From Haladaptatus litoreus (GTDB lineage: Archaea; Halobacteriota; Halobacteria; Halobacteriales; Haladaptataceae): a DNA stretch of 64,000 bases. The DNA lies in NCBI RefSeq assembly GCF_900156425.1, contig NZ_FTNO01000001.1, positions 248,001 to 312,000 on the forward strand, written 5' to 3'. The position numbers were made by a program, and so were the translations under genes. Below are positions 34,755 to 43,714 of the stretch, in pieces. Under the pieces are notes generated by a model. That model was not told the DNA's origin. It saw nothing but the letters and a program-made list of their open reading frames with translations, and did no database searches. The number at the start of each line of letters is the position of its first letter. Within the stretch, counting starts at the first letter, position 1.

Positions 34755-34895
34755 ATGACTGCGGAAACATGCGACATCGCCGTCGGTGGCGTGGGGAACC
34801 ACCTTACCGGGTCGGTCGGTGCCGATTTGCCGGGGCGAGTTCCCAGAATAGAACGGAAAACCTCCTCTTTCTGTGCCACTGAGGGACGCCTATGA
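34755..34895 (+). CDS. Possible 46-residue upstream peptide
   Basis: Starts exactly where transcription from the TATA at 34720 should begin and ends in CTATGACC, so its TGA overlaps the ATG of the geranylgeranyl reductase (ATGA). The translation starts MTAETCDIAVGGVGNH, slightly like a flavoprotein N-terminus, and ends SSFCATEGRL; no known domain. It could be a coupled leader peptide, a remnant of a duplicated reductase start, or chance. Low confidence. Confidence 0.3.
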   Translation: MTAETCDIAVGGVGNHLTGSVGADLPGRVPRIERKTSSFCATEGRL

Positions 34896-36124
34896 CCGAG
34901 CATTTCGACGTCGTCGTTGCCGGTGCTGGCCCTGCCGGTGCGCAGTGCGCGCGGGATTTGGCCCAGCGCGGGCACGACGTGGTGGTTCTCGAAGTCGAAG
35001 ACGAAGACGAGTTCCCGAAACAGAGCAACAAATCTACTGCGGGCACGTTTTCCTCGATGATGGCCGCGTTCGGGATTCCGGACGACGTGGTGATGAACTA
35101 CACCGACAACGTCGTTCTCGAATCGCCGAACGAACATTTCGTGCAGGAACAGCCCGGAGCAGTCCTCGAATTTGCGGACTTCAAGCGATTCTTGGTCGAG
35201 GATAGTCGGGAAGAGGGGGCCGAATATTGGTTCAGTTCGCGCGTTTCGAAGCCCATCATGGAGGGCAACGACATCGTCGGTGTCCGACACAGCGGCAATC
35301 AGGAAGTGTACGGCGACATCATCATCGACGCAACTGGCCCGAGCGCACCCCTCGCAAAGAGCCTCGGCGTGAGCAACCTCAAACGGGAGAATCAGGCCAT
35401 CGGTATCGAGTACGAACTGGAAGGCGTCGATATGGACTGCGATGGCTACGCGGACCTCACGGACGCGATGATGCTCCGACTCGACCACGAACTCGCACCG
35501 GGCGGATACTCGTGGATTTTCCACACTGGCGAGGACACCGCGAAGGTCGGCCTCTGTTACATCCAAAACGAGAGCCACCACGATTACGCGAAGGAGGGCA
35601 TGGGAATCGACGATTACATGCAGTATTGGCTCGACAACGACCCACGATTCGAGAGTGCCGAGCGAATCGCCGGTAAACAGCACCGCGGGTCGGCACACAT
35701 CCAGATGCCGGGCGGCCTCAGCACGGACAACTTCATGGCAATCGGGGATACGGTGCCGACCATAGACCCCCTCTGGGGCGAAGGAATCCACACCGGCATG
35801 AAATCCGGCCGCGCCGCGGCGATAACCGCAGACCGCTGTTTCATGACCGGTGAATCCGACACCTCGGCGGACAAGATGTCCATCTACAACAAACTCTGGC
35901 ACGGCGATGTCGCCCCGCAGATGCGCACCCGTCTGCTGATGACGCAACTGCTCTACCTCGCCGAAAACGAGCGTTACGACACGTTGGTACGCGACCTGAA
36001 GCGAATCGGCTCGGATACGCGGAACAAAGCGAACGCCGGAAAAATTCGCGGCGTCATGGAACTGCTCCACTGGGAGGACATCCCGCTGTTGAAGCGATTC
36101 GTCAAAGAACAACTTCCCGTCTGA
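34892..36124 (+). CDS. Geranylgeranyl reductase family flavoprotein
   Basis: 410 residues. FAD-binding GAGPAGAQCARDLAQRGHDV (GxGxxG at 11-16), and the family signature GDTVPTIDPLWGEGIHTGMK around residue 285-305. In archaea this family saturates the geranylgeranyl chains of membrane ether lipids. Downstream helical segments are complete, ending FVKEQLPV. It may be translationally coupled to the small frame overlapping its start. It belongs functionally with GGGP synthase encoded near 43 kb. Which substrate it reduces (lipid or quinone side chain) is not certain. Confidence 0.88.
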   Translation: MTEHFDVVVAGAGPAGAQCARDLAQRGHDVVVLEVEDEDEFPKQSNKSTAGTFSSMMAAFGIPDDVVMNYTDNVVLESPNEHFVQEQPGAVLEFADFKRFLVEDSREEGAEYWFSSRVSKPIMEGNDIVGVRHSGNQEVYGDIIIDATGPSAPLAKSLGVSNLKRENQAIGIEYELEGVDMDCDGYADLTDAMMLRLDHELAPGGYSWIFHTGEDTAKVGLCYIQNESHHDYAKEGMGIDDYMQYWLDNDPRFESAERIAGKQHRGSAHIQMPGGLSTDNFMAIGDTVPTIDPLWGEGIHTGMKSGRAAAITADRCFMTGESDTSADKMSIYNKLWHGDVAPQMRTRLLMTQLLYLAENERYDTLVRDLKRIGSDTRNKANAGKIRGVMELLHWEDIPLLKRFVKEQLPV

Positions 36125-36532
36125 AAATCGCTTTTCGTGTAAGGAGTGTTCTGGTGCTCGCAGGTAGCGATTATGGCGACGATTGATTTTGCTTATCGTG
36201 TCTGAGAATACGAAGATGTAACCACTGCGTCTGCAGATCACGACTACAAACCGCCCTCACTCTTCATTGCTCCTCGCAGTCGCTCGTTTCTCGTTCGCCC
36301 GTGTTCACGGAAAGAGACACGCTCTTTCCTACCGTTGAAAACGCTCTGCGTTTTCAAGACACTGAGGGCAGCAGAGGGCCGAGGGCGTCGCCCTCGGCCC
36401 TCAAGTGGTTTATTCGTCTGCCATCGTGCGTCGGAAGGCGAGTTTCTGAGAAGACGGCTGACCAAATGTAAGTTGGGCGGGCAGGCCGGTGGCCTGCCCG
36501 CTCTGCTCTCCTGAAAATCGTCGGCTTAGTCG
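36125..36532. other. 408-bp gene-free stretch with hairpin array
   Basis: It contains a series of near-perfect hairpins (36309-36329, 36335-36357, 36374-36402, 36477-36501) and the string CAGTCGCTCGTTTCTCG that recurs near 60.6 kb. No reading frame is supported. The stretch separates two genes that converge on it. Confidence 0.6.
36277..36501. repeat. Hairpin-array repeat family 2, copy A
   Basis: Hairpins in order: GGAAAGAG/CTCTTTCC; TTGAAAACGC/GCGTTTTCAA; GAGGGCCGAGGGCG/CGCCCTCGGCCCTC (36374-36402, one-base loop); GCGGGCAGGCC/GGCCTGCCCGC. The third stem is almost the same as one at 60657-60682. Confidence 0.6.
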
Positions 36533-37276
36533 CTAAACATCTCGAATCGCGTGTTCCGCTTCCTCCAGTGTCTTTTCCCGGTCGAAAGCTTCGACAATCG
36601 CTTCCAACTCTTCCCGCGAGGCGTCGGCAAGGTCGCGTGCATGCGCCGTCATATTTGGAACTGCCCGCATGATGTTGTCGATAATCGGAATCGCGGCGGT
36701 TCGCGGCGAGCGCGAGAGCGGATTCAGGTCGATGACGATTTCCGTCTTCCCCATTTCGGCGAGCGCCTCTGCGCGGTCACCGTCCTCAAGCGGAACCAAC
36801 ACCACGTCCGCGCTGTAGATGCCTTCTTCGTCCACCTTTCCGCGTTCGTGCTCCAAGCCGGGGATTCGGGCGTCCGCGGTGAGTCCCTTTACGTTCTCTG
36901 CGCCGTGCTCTCGCAGGTGGTCGGCGATGGCCTGCATCCGCTCCTCCGTGCGGTTGAACAGATTCACTTCGATGTCCGCGCCCGTCGCTTCGGCGAGTTC
37001 CACGATTTCGCCGGGAACCAGCGCCGCGACGTTTCCATTCATGGAGAGAACAGCGTGTTCCGCCAGAAGCAACTGTGCCGCGGCCGCCAGCTCTGCCTCG
37101 TCCGCGCTCGGAAGGGTTTCCTCGCCCAGCAGGTAATCGAACGACTCGCCGCGGCCCTCCGCGATGAGTCCCTGTTTGCTCGTGATTCCTTTCTCGACAC
37201 CCTCTTCGATTCGATGGCGCGTGAGAAGCGACTGGTAGCGGGGGTGGTCTTCGGGAATCTCCACCTCGTCGGTCAT
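36533..37276 (-). CDS. 4-phosphopantoate--beta-alanine ligase (phosphopantothenate synthetase)
   Basis: 247 residues; the archaeal enzyme that joins 4-phosphopantoate and beta-alanine in CoA biosynthesis, using ATP. Recognised by HPRYQSLLTRHRIEEGVEKG, HAVLSMNGNVAALVPGEIVE, GADIEVNLFNRTEERMQAI and the nucleotide-binding EIVIDLNPLSRSPRTAAIPI. Full length. The partner enzyme pantoate kinase is encoded about 470 bp away on the same strand, separated by repeat sequence, so they may be transcribed separately. Confidence 0.93.
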   Translation of the reverse strand: MTDEVEIPEDHPRYQSLLTRHRIEEGVEKGITSKQGLIAEGRGESFDYLLGEETLPSADEAELAAAAQLLLAEHAVLSMNGNVAALVPGEIVELAEATGADIEVNLFNRTEERMQAIADHLREHGAENVKGLTADARIPGLEHERGKVDEEGIYSADVVLVPLEDGDRAEALAEMGKTEIVIDLNPLSRSPRTAAIPIIDNIMRAVPNMTAHARDLADASREELEAIVEAFDREKTLEEAEHAIRDV

Positions 37277-37749
37277 ACCCTCTTCTGCGAAGTGGACGCT
37301 AAAAACGGGCGTGGTTTTATTTTTGTTCGTGAGGGTTGCGAAGCCGTGTTTCTCGCTACTGAGTTTGTGGCGGTATTTAGAGTCGGCAACCGCTGACTAC
37401 TTTTTGGCTCTTTATCACCGGTAGCAGTTGCCGACTCCAACCAAACCGCCTTTGCACCGCCACCGCGCTCGCGGTTTCACCGCTCGTTATCGAGATTTCT
37501 TTGAAATCTCGTCCGTCACACCCTCCCCAACCGATTCCTTCCTTTACTCCCATTCGCTTGTTCACTCGGTCATCCACCGCCAGAGCTTCGCTCTGACGAG
37601 CCATTCGTTCGCTCCCCTGTCGCTCACGAAGACCTCACATGCTTAATTGAGACGGTTCGGACGATCGTGTCCTCACCGTCTCGCCAGCGCGCGCCACGTG
37701 GAAAATCAAAATTTCGAACTAAATGTTTCATCCGCGTGCAGAAAACAAC
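37277..37749. other. 473-bp gene-free stretch between CoA genes
   Basis: Mostly dispersed repeat family 1, copy B (37422-37700). Frames here give low-complexity Ser/His peptides that also appear near 16 kb, which identifies them as repeat and not protein. Confidence 0.6.
37422..37700. repeat. Dispersed intergenic repeat family 1, copy B
   Basis: Same ordered blocks as 15855-16106, including CCTCCCCAACCGATTCCTT (37522-37540) and GTCGCTCACGAAGACCTC (37619-37636). Copy B carries an extra small hairpin (GAGATTTCTTTGAAATCTC, near 37491-37509) absent from copy A. Confidence 0.65.
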
Positions 37750-38583
37750 TCAGTCCAGCAGTGTCGCTCCGGCGTGGTGGGTTTCGCAGGCCTCAGCGTC
37801 GTATCCCGCGTCGGAAAGTCCAGTTCCGATGGCGAATACGGTTTCGCCGAGCATGGCCATCGAGGCCTGTCCCCCGGCGTCGTGGACGTTTTCGATTACC
37901 TCGCGCACTTCGTCGGTAAGCAGGCCGGTTTCCTCGGCGAAAATCCGTGACTGGTTCATAAACGTGTCCAGCGTCGGTTCGTTCACCAGTGCGACGAGGG
38001 ACTCCACCCCCGCCTTCGAAAGTTGGTCGGTGCTCCCCGAGAGAACTTCCGCGGTCGAAAGTTCGCCGAGCGAGCAGTATTCGATTCGCGTTCGCATCGG
38101 AATGCCGTCGAGGCGGTTGTGCTCCGGTGCGCCGGGTTCGAGGCGAATGGGGATTCCGCCGCGAGCCTGTGCTACCACGTCTCCAAGTCCGGTACCGGCT
38201 TTGACTTCCGCACCGTGTGCGAGCGTTACGAGTTCGTTTTCCGACCGTCCGCGGTCGAACGCATCGTTCGCGGCGAATGCGGTTCCGAGTGCGAGCGCGC
38301 CGGAAACGCCGAATCCTGCGCCGAGTGGCAGGTCGGTCCGTGCCGAAACTCGCGCCGTTACGTCCAGTGCGTCGAGAACTCGCCGTCCGGATTCGACCGC
38401 CGCAAACTCCCCGTTCAATTCGATGCTCGCCTCTTCTGCGGGTTCGACGGTCACAGTTACGCCCTCCGAAAGCGTCAGTCCTGCTCCACGCGACCCGGCC
38501 TGTTTGGGGTCGTCTGCCTCGTGGATGCTGAAAAACCCCGTGACGTGTCCGGGTACGAACGCGCGACCTGCCTCGTCGCTCAT
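37750..38583 (-). CDS. Pantoate kinase (GHMP family)
   Basis: 277 residues; phosphorylates pantoate in the archaeal CoA pathway, replacing bacterial pantothenate synthetase and kinase. GHMP motifs: FVPGHVTGFFSIHE at the N-terminus, the ATP loop PLGAGFGVSGALALGTA (about residue 96) and the C-terminal GGQASMAMLGETVFAIG. Full length, start ATG 38583. It works with the phosphopantothenate synthetase downstream. Confidence 0.92.
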   Translation of the reverse strand: MSDEAGRAFVPGHVTGFFSIHEADDPKQAGSRGAGLTLSEGVTVTVEPAEEASIELNGEFAAVESGRRVLDALDVTARVSARTDLPLGAGFGVSGALALGTAFAANDAFDRGRSENELVTLAHGAEVKAGTGLGDVVAQARGGIPIRLEPGAPEHNRLDGIPMRTRIEYCSLGELSTAEVLSGSTDQLSKAGVESLVALVNEPTLDTFMNQSRIFAEETGLLTDEVREVIENVHDAGGQASMAMLGETVFAIGTGLSDAGYDAEACETHHAGATLLD

Positions 38584-38701
38584 ACATCAGTTTTCGGGCG
38601 ACGGCGTATAACGCTTAAAATTCGCGCTCGTCGTTTGGCAGTATCGCGTTCGTCGAATCGAAGACCACAAAAAGTCAATTTCTCGCTGACAGCGATTTCG
38701 T

Positions 38702-40000
38702 CTATGGACTCAATCGCTGTCGGTCTCGCGGGAACAACACTGCTTCGCGAATGTTGTCCAATCCGAGCATCGTCATGATGAGACGCTCGCCGCCGAGTCC
38801 CCACCCGGCGTGTGGCGGCATGCCGTATTTGAACATCTTCGTGTAGTAGTCGAACGCTTCGGGGTCGAGGCCCTGCTGTTCGAAGCCGTCAACGAGTCGC
38901 TCGTAGCGATGCTCACGCTGGCCGCCCGAGACGAGTTCCATGCGTGGGTGCATCATGTCGAATCCGGTCGAGAGTTCCTCGTCGTCGTCGTGGTCTTTGA
39001 TGTAGAACGGCTTGATTTCGCTCGGCCAGTCCGTGATGAAGTAGTGCGTTCCGACATCCTCGCCGAGCGCTTTCTCGCCCTCGGTCGGCAGGTCGTCGCC
39101 CCAGACGAGCATTTCGTCCAGTTCGCCGGTCGCGTTGATTCGTTCGATTGCTTCCTCGTAGGTGAGTCGCGGGAAGTCGCCTTCTGGCACTTCGAATTCG
39201 ACGCCGAGCGCGTCGAGTTCGTCCTCACAGTTCTCGGCGACTGCTTCGTAGGCCGCTTTGACGACCGATTCACAGGCGTCCATCGCCTCTTCGTGCGTGT
39301 AGAACGCACTCTCGAAGTCGATGCTGGTCGCCTCGTTCAGGTGGCGCGGCGTGTTGTGCTCTTCGGCGCGGAAAATCGGGCCGATTTCGAAGACGCGCTC
39401 CAGACCGCTGCCGACCATCAACTGTTTGAACAACTGCGGCGACTGGTTCATGAACGCTTCTTCGCCGAAGTAGGTGATTGGGAAGAGTTCAGTTCCACCC
39501 TCGGTTCCCGTCGCTACGATTTTCGGCGTGTTGATTTCCGAACAGCCGAGTTCGCGGAACTGCTCGCGCACGGCGCGAAGCACTTCGCCGCGAATCTTGA
39601 AGACGGCTTCCACGTCGTCCTTTCGCGCGTCGAGGGTTCGGTTGTCCAGTCGCGTCGAGAGGTCTGCATCGACCTTTCCGCTGGGGTCGAGCGGCAGTTC
39701 GGGTTCCGCAGCCGCGACGACTTCGACTTCCGTCGGGACGATTTCCACGTCGGTTGGGGCGCGGGGTTCTTCTTTCACGTCGCCCGTGATTTCGACGACA
39801 CTCTCACGGTTGACGCCGAGACCGGTTTCGACGAGGTCATCGTCCATCTCGTCTTTCTCGAACTTGACCTGAATCTTGCCGGTCGTGTCGCGGACGATGA
39901 TGAAAGCGATTCCACCGAGGTCTCGGATTTCGTGTACCCAGCCGGCCACGGTAACCGTGTCGCCGGGTTCGGCATCCGCGGTGTAGGTTCGGTTCTGCAT
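38702..40000 (-). CDS. aspS: Aspartate--tRNA ligase (archaeal, probably non-discriminating)
   Basis: 432 residues. N-terminal OB-fold anticodon-binding domain ([20 protein letters not shown]), then class II catalytic core: motif 2 region [20 protein letters not shown] and motif 3 [20 protein letters not shown]. The archaeal type without the bacterial insertion. With gatB also in this window, the enzyme may charge both tRNA-Asp and tRNA-Asn, the latter being amidated afterwards. No AsnRS is seen here, but the window is only part of a genome. Confidence 0.95.
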   Translation of the reverse strand: MQNRTYTADAEPGDTVTVAGWVHEIRDLGGIAFIIVRDTTGKIQVKFEKDEMDDDLVETGLGVNRESVVEITGDVKEEPRAPTDVEIVPTEVEVVAAAEPELPLDPSGKVDADLSTRLDNRTLDARKDDVEAVFKIRGEVLRAVREQFRELGCSEINTPKIVATGTEGGTELFPITYFGEEAFMNQSPQLFKQLMVGSGLERVFEIGPIFRAEEHNTPRHLNEATSIDFESAFYTHEEAMDACESVVKAAYEAVAENCEDELDALGVEFEVPEGDFPRLTYEEAIERINATGELDEMLVWGDDLPTEGEKALGEDVGTHYFITDWPSEIKPFYIKDHDDDEELSTGFDMMHPRMELVSGGQREHRYERLVDGFEQQGLDPEAFDYYTKMFKYGMPPHAGWGLGGERLIMTMLGLDNIREAVLFPRDRQRLSP

Positions 40001-40086
40001 ACGCCGCAGTTCTTCCGGGGCGGCCTTAAACGCGTTCGTTTCGCTCCGCGAGCGGCGTCAATCTCTACCGCATCTAGCCGGTGTTG

Positions 40087-40698
40087 TCAGTCCTGTGGCA
40101 TCAGCCCTGCCGCGATGGTGTCGATGAGCATGTCACGGATGATGGGGTAGTTGTCCTCTCCCAACTGCTCACTGTAGAGTGGAAGATATTTCACCGCACC
40201 CATCGTTCCGATAATGGCGATTGGGTCGCCGTCACGGATTTTTCCTTCTGCTTGCCACTGTTCGACGTAGGGCAGGACGTGGGCGAACGAATCGGCACGC
40301 CGCACCTCCATTTCTTCTTCGGGGATGTCACTTACCTTCCGCATTACCTGCTCCATTTCTTCGCCATCCAACAACTGCTTGAACAACCGATTTTCCTGTG
40401 TCGTCTCCACCAACGAATGCAGGAAGTTTCGAATCGCACGCTCCGGGTCGTCCTCGGCACCGAGCGAGTTGGCAATCATCTCATCGGCGACTTCGTGACC
40501 CTCTCGCTGAATAGCCTCGAAGTACAGCAGTTCCTTCGAGTCGAAAAACTGGTAGAACGTTCCGTTGGCGATGCCGACGGCGTCGGTGAGGTCGGCAATC
40601 GTCGTCTTCTGCAGGCCGTACTGGGCGAACAGGTCGCGCCCCGCTTCGATTAGCTCGTCGCGGATTCGTTCGCGCTGGTTCTCGTCGAACCCCCTCAT
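40087..40698 (-). CDS. TetR/AcrR family repressor
   Basis: 203 residues from ATG 40698. N-terminal helix-turn-helix typical of TetR (RDLFAQYGLQKTTIADLTDA, then IANGTFYQFFDSKELLYFEA) followed by a helical ligand domain. The start codon overlaps the stop of the upstream permease gene by 4 bp, making it the third gene of an ABC exporter operon. It probably represses its own operon and releases on binding the exported compound. Frame upstream of 40698 is permease coding sequence in another phase. Confidence 0.9.
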   Translation of the reverse strand: MRGFDENQRERIRDELIEAGRDLFAQYGLQKTTIADLTDAVGIANGTFYQFFDSKELLYFEAIQREGHEVADEMIANSLGAEDDPERAIRNFLHSLVETTQENRLFKQLLDGEEMEQVMRKVSDIPEEEMEVRRADSFAHVLPYVEQWQAEGKIRDGDPIAIIGTMGAVKYLPLYSEQLGEDNYPIIRDMLIDTIAAGLMPQD

Positions 40699-41495
40699 CG
40701 AACGTCTCTCCGCTTGAAGGCGATTGCACTGATGGCCACGAGCGCCACGGTTCCGGCGAGTAGAACGAGCGCACCCATCCAGTCGTATTCCCCACTCACG
40801 AGAATCGCCGTCGGGTCGTAGTAGTGCGTCGGACTGAGTCCGCCGACCCATCCCATTCCCGCCGCCTCGGTAATCGAATCGAGCAAGAACAGGCCGAACA
40901 CCGCACCCAATCCGCCGCGCTGTGCGAGGTCAGCTTTTCCGGCGACGACCGACAGCAGGAGTCCGATTGCGGCACAGGCCAGCAGATACGGAATCGACAG
41001 GAGGTGAACCATCGCCAGATTGGTCAGGTCGATGGATTCGCCGACCAGCAAGACGCCCGCAAAGACGGCGAGGGGGACGGCGATGTTCACCACGACAATC
41101 GGCGTGATGAGCGAACAGAACTTTTCGATGACGACGCTCACCCGCGAGACGGGCGCGGCGAGAAGCACGTCCATCCGGTCGCGCTCCTCGTCTGCCGCGA
41201 TGAGCGCTCCTGCGACGTAGGCGACGTAGACGCCGAGGAGCAGGAGCCAGAAGAACTGGTAAATCTCTATCGCCAGAAAGCCCTCTATCGTCGTCAACGA
41301 GGCTTCGCCGAACGCCGCCTGAAGTGCGGGCGGCATGCTCTCCATGTAGGCGTCCAAATCCACCCCGGAACTCGTCACCGAGGGGAAAAACCCGATGAAC
41401 GCGAGCGACATCACGGCGAGCAGGCCGCCCAGCACCAGTGACCCTTTCACTCGTTTTCTCCCCTCGTAGCGAGCGATTTCAAGCATGGACCTCAC
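40695..41495 (-). CDS. ABC-2 type transporter permease
   Basis: 266 residues with six predicted membrane helices (for example SLVLGGLLAVMSLAFIGFF near residue 19 and VLLAGTVALVAISAIAFKR at the end). Cytoplasmic DEERDRMDVLLAAPVSRVSV between helices 2 and 3 is typical of the exporter class. It overlaps the ATPase gene by 17 bp and the TetR gene by 4 bp. Substrate unknown. Confidence 0.88.
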   Translation of the reverse strand: MRSMLEIARYEGRKRVKGSLVLGGLLAVMSLAFIGFFPSVTSSGVDLDAYMESMPPALQAAFGEASLTTIEGFLAIEIYQFFWLLLLGVYVAYVAGALIAADEERDRMDVLLAAPVSRVSVVIEKFCSLITPIVVVNIAVPLAVFAGVLLVGESIDLTNLAMVHLLSIPYLLACAAIGLLLSVVAGKADLAQRGGLGAVFGLFLLDSITEAAGMGWVGGLSPTHYYDPTAILVSGEYDWMGALVLLAGTVALVAISAIAFKRRDVR

Positions 41496-42363
41496 CGCCG
41501 TAAAACCGCATGAATACTTCGTCCAGCGGCGCTTCCTCTACGTCCAAATCGACCAAACTGTACTGGTCGAGATGGTCGATGAGCGTGTCGTAATCTCCGG
41601 TGAACGTGAATCGAACTTCGCCATCCACGCTCAGGTCGTGGACACCTGCGAAGTCGAAATCGCTCGGTTCCACGCTGCTTTCGGTGCGCACCCTGACGCG
41701 CTTCCCGCTTCTGTCGAGCAATGTTTCTACGTCTTCCGTCGTCACGAGTCGGCCATCACGGATGATGCCGACCCTGTCACACACCTTGCGGACTTCGCTC
41801 AAAATGTGACTGGAGAAGAAAATCGTCTTCCCTCGTTCCTGTTCCGATTGGACGAACTCGTAGAATCTGTCCTGCATCAACGGGTCGAGGCCGGAAGTCG
41901 GTTCGTCCATAACGACGAGGTCGGGGTCGTGCATGAACGCCGAAATGATGGCGAGTTTCTGTTTGTTCCCGCGCGAGTACTCCTCGATTTTCCGTTCGAC
42001 GGGCGGGTCGAACAGTTCGACTAACTCGTCACGTCGTTCGTCGCCCTTCAACGACGCTTGATAGTCGAGAAATCTCGTTCCGGTCGTCTCCTCGTCGAAT
42101 CCCGGGTCGCTCGGCAGATAGCCGATGTGATGTTTTGCCTCGATGAGTTCCCGTTCCTCGCAGGCGTTCCGGCCAAGCACGCTCGCGGTTCCCTCCGTCG
42201 GGGAGATGAAGCCGAGGAGCGTCCGAATCGTCGTCGTCTTCCCGGCCCCGTTCGGGCCGAGGAAGCCGAACACCTCGCCTTCCTCCACAGCGAGGTTGAG
42301 GTCTTCGATACCCCGTGTTTCGCCGTAGTATTTCGTCAGACCGCTCGTTTCGAGTACGGACAT
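41479..42363 (-). CDS. ABC transporter ATP-binding protein
   Basis: 294 residues. Walker A GPNGAGKTTTIRTLLG (about residue 37), signature YSRGNKQKLA (a variant of LSGGQ), Walker B VVMDEPTSGLDP and switch His SSHILSE. The C-terminal extension (about 80 residues) is common in exporters of the DrrA/CcmA class. First gene of the ATPase-permease-TetR operon. A TATA-like ATGAATATATG tract upstream (about 42390-42405) may be its promoter. Confidence 0.93.
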   Translation of the reverse strand: MSVLETSGLTKYYGETRGIEDLNLAVEEGEVFGFLGPNGAGKTTTIRTLLGFISPTEGTASVLGRNACEERELIEAKHHIGYLPSDPGFDEETTGTRFLDYQASLKGDERRDELVELFDPPVERKIEEYSRGNKQKLAIISAFMHDPDLVVMDEPTSGLDPLMQDRFYEFVQSEQERGKTIFFSSHILSEVRKVCDRVGIIRDGRLVTTEDVETLLDRSGKRVRVRTESSVEPSDFDFAGVHDLSVDGEVRFTFTGDYDTLIDHLDQYSLVDLDVEEAPLDEVFMRFYGGEVHA

Positions 42364-42540
42364 GTTGTTTCCCGTCTGTATCTCGACTCCATGAATATAT
42401 GAATATTCCGTTCATATATTTTTGAGGTGGCCATTCTCGGCTTTCAGGCTCTCTATTGACTCCAATCGGCATTTGAGGCGGCGAAGAAGTAACTACGGCT
42501 CGAACCATCCAACGCATCAAACCGCGTCAAAACGTTTCCC

Positions 42541-43263
42541 CTACGCCGATTCCGCGTGCGCCTTCTTCGCGTCCTTCGCACCTTCGACCGTTTCGCGGAC
42601 TGCCTCCACACCTTCATCGTGAACGAGGTCGCCGACGATTATGGTGTCCGCGTGTTTCGCCATCGTGTGTGCCGAGTCGTAATCGTGGATGCCGCCGCCG
42701 TAGAACAGCGCCGTCTCGTCCAGTTTTTTCTGTGCCGCCTCCACGACTTCCGGGTCGCCAAAGGTTCCGGAGTATTCGATGTAGACGATTTCTTGGCCGT
42801 ACATCTGCTCCGCGATTTCGGCGTAGGCCGCCACGTCTTCCGCCGACTGGTCGCAGTCCGCGTCAGTGAGTTCGGCGACGCTCGCGTCCGGATTCATGAC
42901 GATGTACGCTTCCGTGGCGGTCCTGTCCCAGTCCACGTCGCTCATCTTCACCCATTCCTTGTGGAACCCGGTCATCCACGCGATGTCGCCCGCGTTGAGG
43001 ACGACAGGCACGAGATAGCCGTCGAGTGCCTCGTCGTCCACGACGACCGCCGGATTGCTCGGTTCCTGATACAGCGCCACGTCGTACTTCGCGCAGGCGT
43101 CGATGACGGATTGCATCTTTTCCCGCGTCATGTCGAGAGTGCCACCGATTTCGATGGCGTCCGTGCCCGTCTCACAGACATCCTCGAAGGTATCGTCACC
43201 CGCGAGGGTCTTGTCCGGGTCGAGTTTGATTATGTGGTCCCAGTCGTCCCAAGGCGCAGTCAT
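42541..43263 (-). CDS. Geranylgeranylglyceryl phosphate (GGGP) synthase
   Basis: 240 residues; makes the first ether bond of archaeal lipids from glycerol-1-phosphate and geranylgeranyl-PP. TIM barrel with [15 protein letters not shown] near the N-terminus, [54 protein letters not shown] and [11 protein letters not shown] (phosphate loop). ATG 43263 starts at the conserved [10 protein letters not shown]; further upstream in frame is not conserved. A C-terminal Ala/Lys-rich tail ([13 protein letters not shown]) is a haloarchaeal trait. Confidence 0.93.
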   Translation of the reverse strand: MTAPWDDWDHIIKLDPDKTLAGDDTFEDVCETGTDAIEIGGTLDMTREKMQSVIDACAKYDVALYQEPSNPAVVVDDEALDGYLVPVVLNAGDIAWMTGFHKEWVKMSDVDWDRTATEAYIVMNPDASVAELTDADCDQSAEDVAAYAEIAEQMYGQEIVYIEYSGTFGDPEVVEAAQKKLDETALFYGGGIHDYDSAHTMAKHADTIIVGDLVHDEGVEAVRETVEGAKDAKKAHAESA

Positions 43264-43714
43264 AGCGTTCCTTTCAAAACTGTCGGCTAAAACTGCTTCG
43301 GAACGCACCACCACTTTTTGCTGCGGTCGGGAGCCGAGACCAGCGCCGCACGGCGCTGGTTTCGGCCTATCTCCCTGGCAAAATCTGGACCAAAAGCACT
43401 CCTCCCTCGCTTCGCGTTGCTCCGCTCAGTCGTCAGCCCGCTCGCTCGTCGCTGTCGCTCCTCGCTCGCGGTGTCTCAAAATCGGTGTTCGATTTTGATG
43501 GCTCGGAAGACCGTAGGTCTTCCGGTGAGTTGCTAGCCCGTGCGGTTGTATCAGTTGCTGATTTTCGGCGGTTATGTCGATTGCCCATTTTCGGCGGTTG
43601 CGTCACCGGCCTATCGCACCCTCGGAGACACAAAGCGTCTCCTCGGTTGCTGTCGAGTATTCTCTCCAGTTTCCGCTCGTCACCGACAAAAATCGAAAAA
43701 TCGCGGTTCGTTGC
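43264..43714. other. 451-bp gene-free stretch with hairpins
   Basis: Three hairpins: 43333-43366 (16-bp stem GCCGAGACCAGCGCCG with one G-T pair), 43476-43498 (TCAAAATCG/CGATTTTGA) and 43505-43523 (GGAAGACC/GGTCTTCC). Tandem imperfect repeats of TTTTCGGCGGTT-like text follow near 43561-43602. Near 43680-43700 lies a T-rich tract on the minus strand that may terminate topA. Confidence 0.55.

Noticed and set aside
34622..34882. 86-codon frame before the reductase
   Set aside because: No ribosome site or promoter in the right place, unusual composition, and it conflicts with the better-placed frame at 34755.
40695..42363. Defence-type ABC/TetR cassette
   Set aside because: Ordinary exporter operon with its repressor; no nuclease or effector gene is linked.
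43264..43714. CRISPR-like array suggested by repeated short hairpins
   Set aside because: The repeats are not identical units with regular spacers; they are separate inverted repeats.
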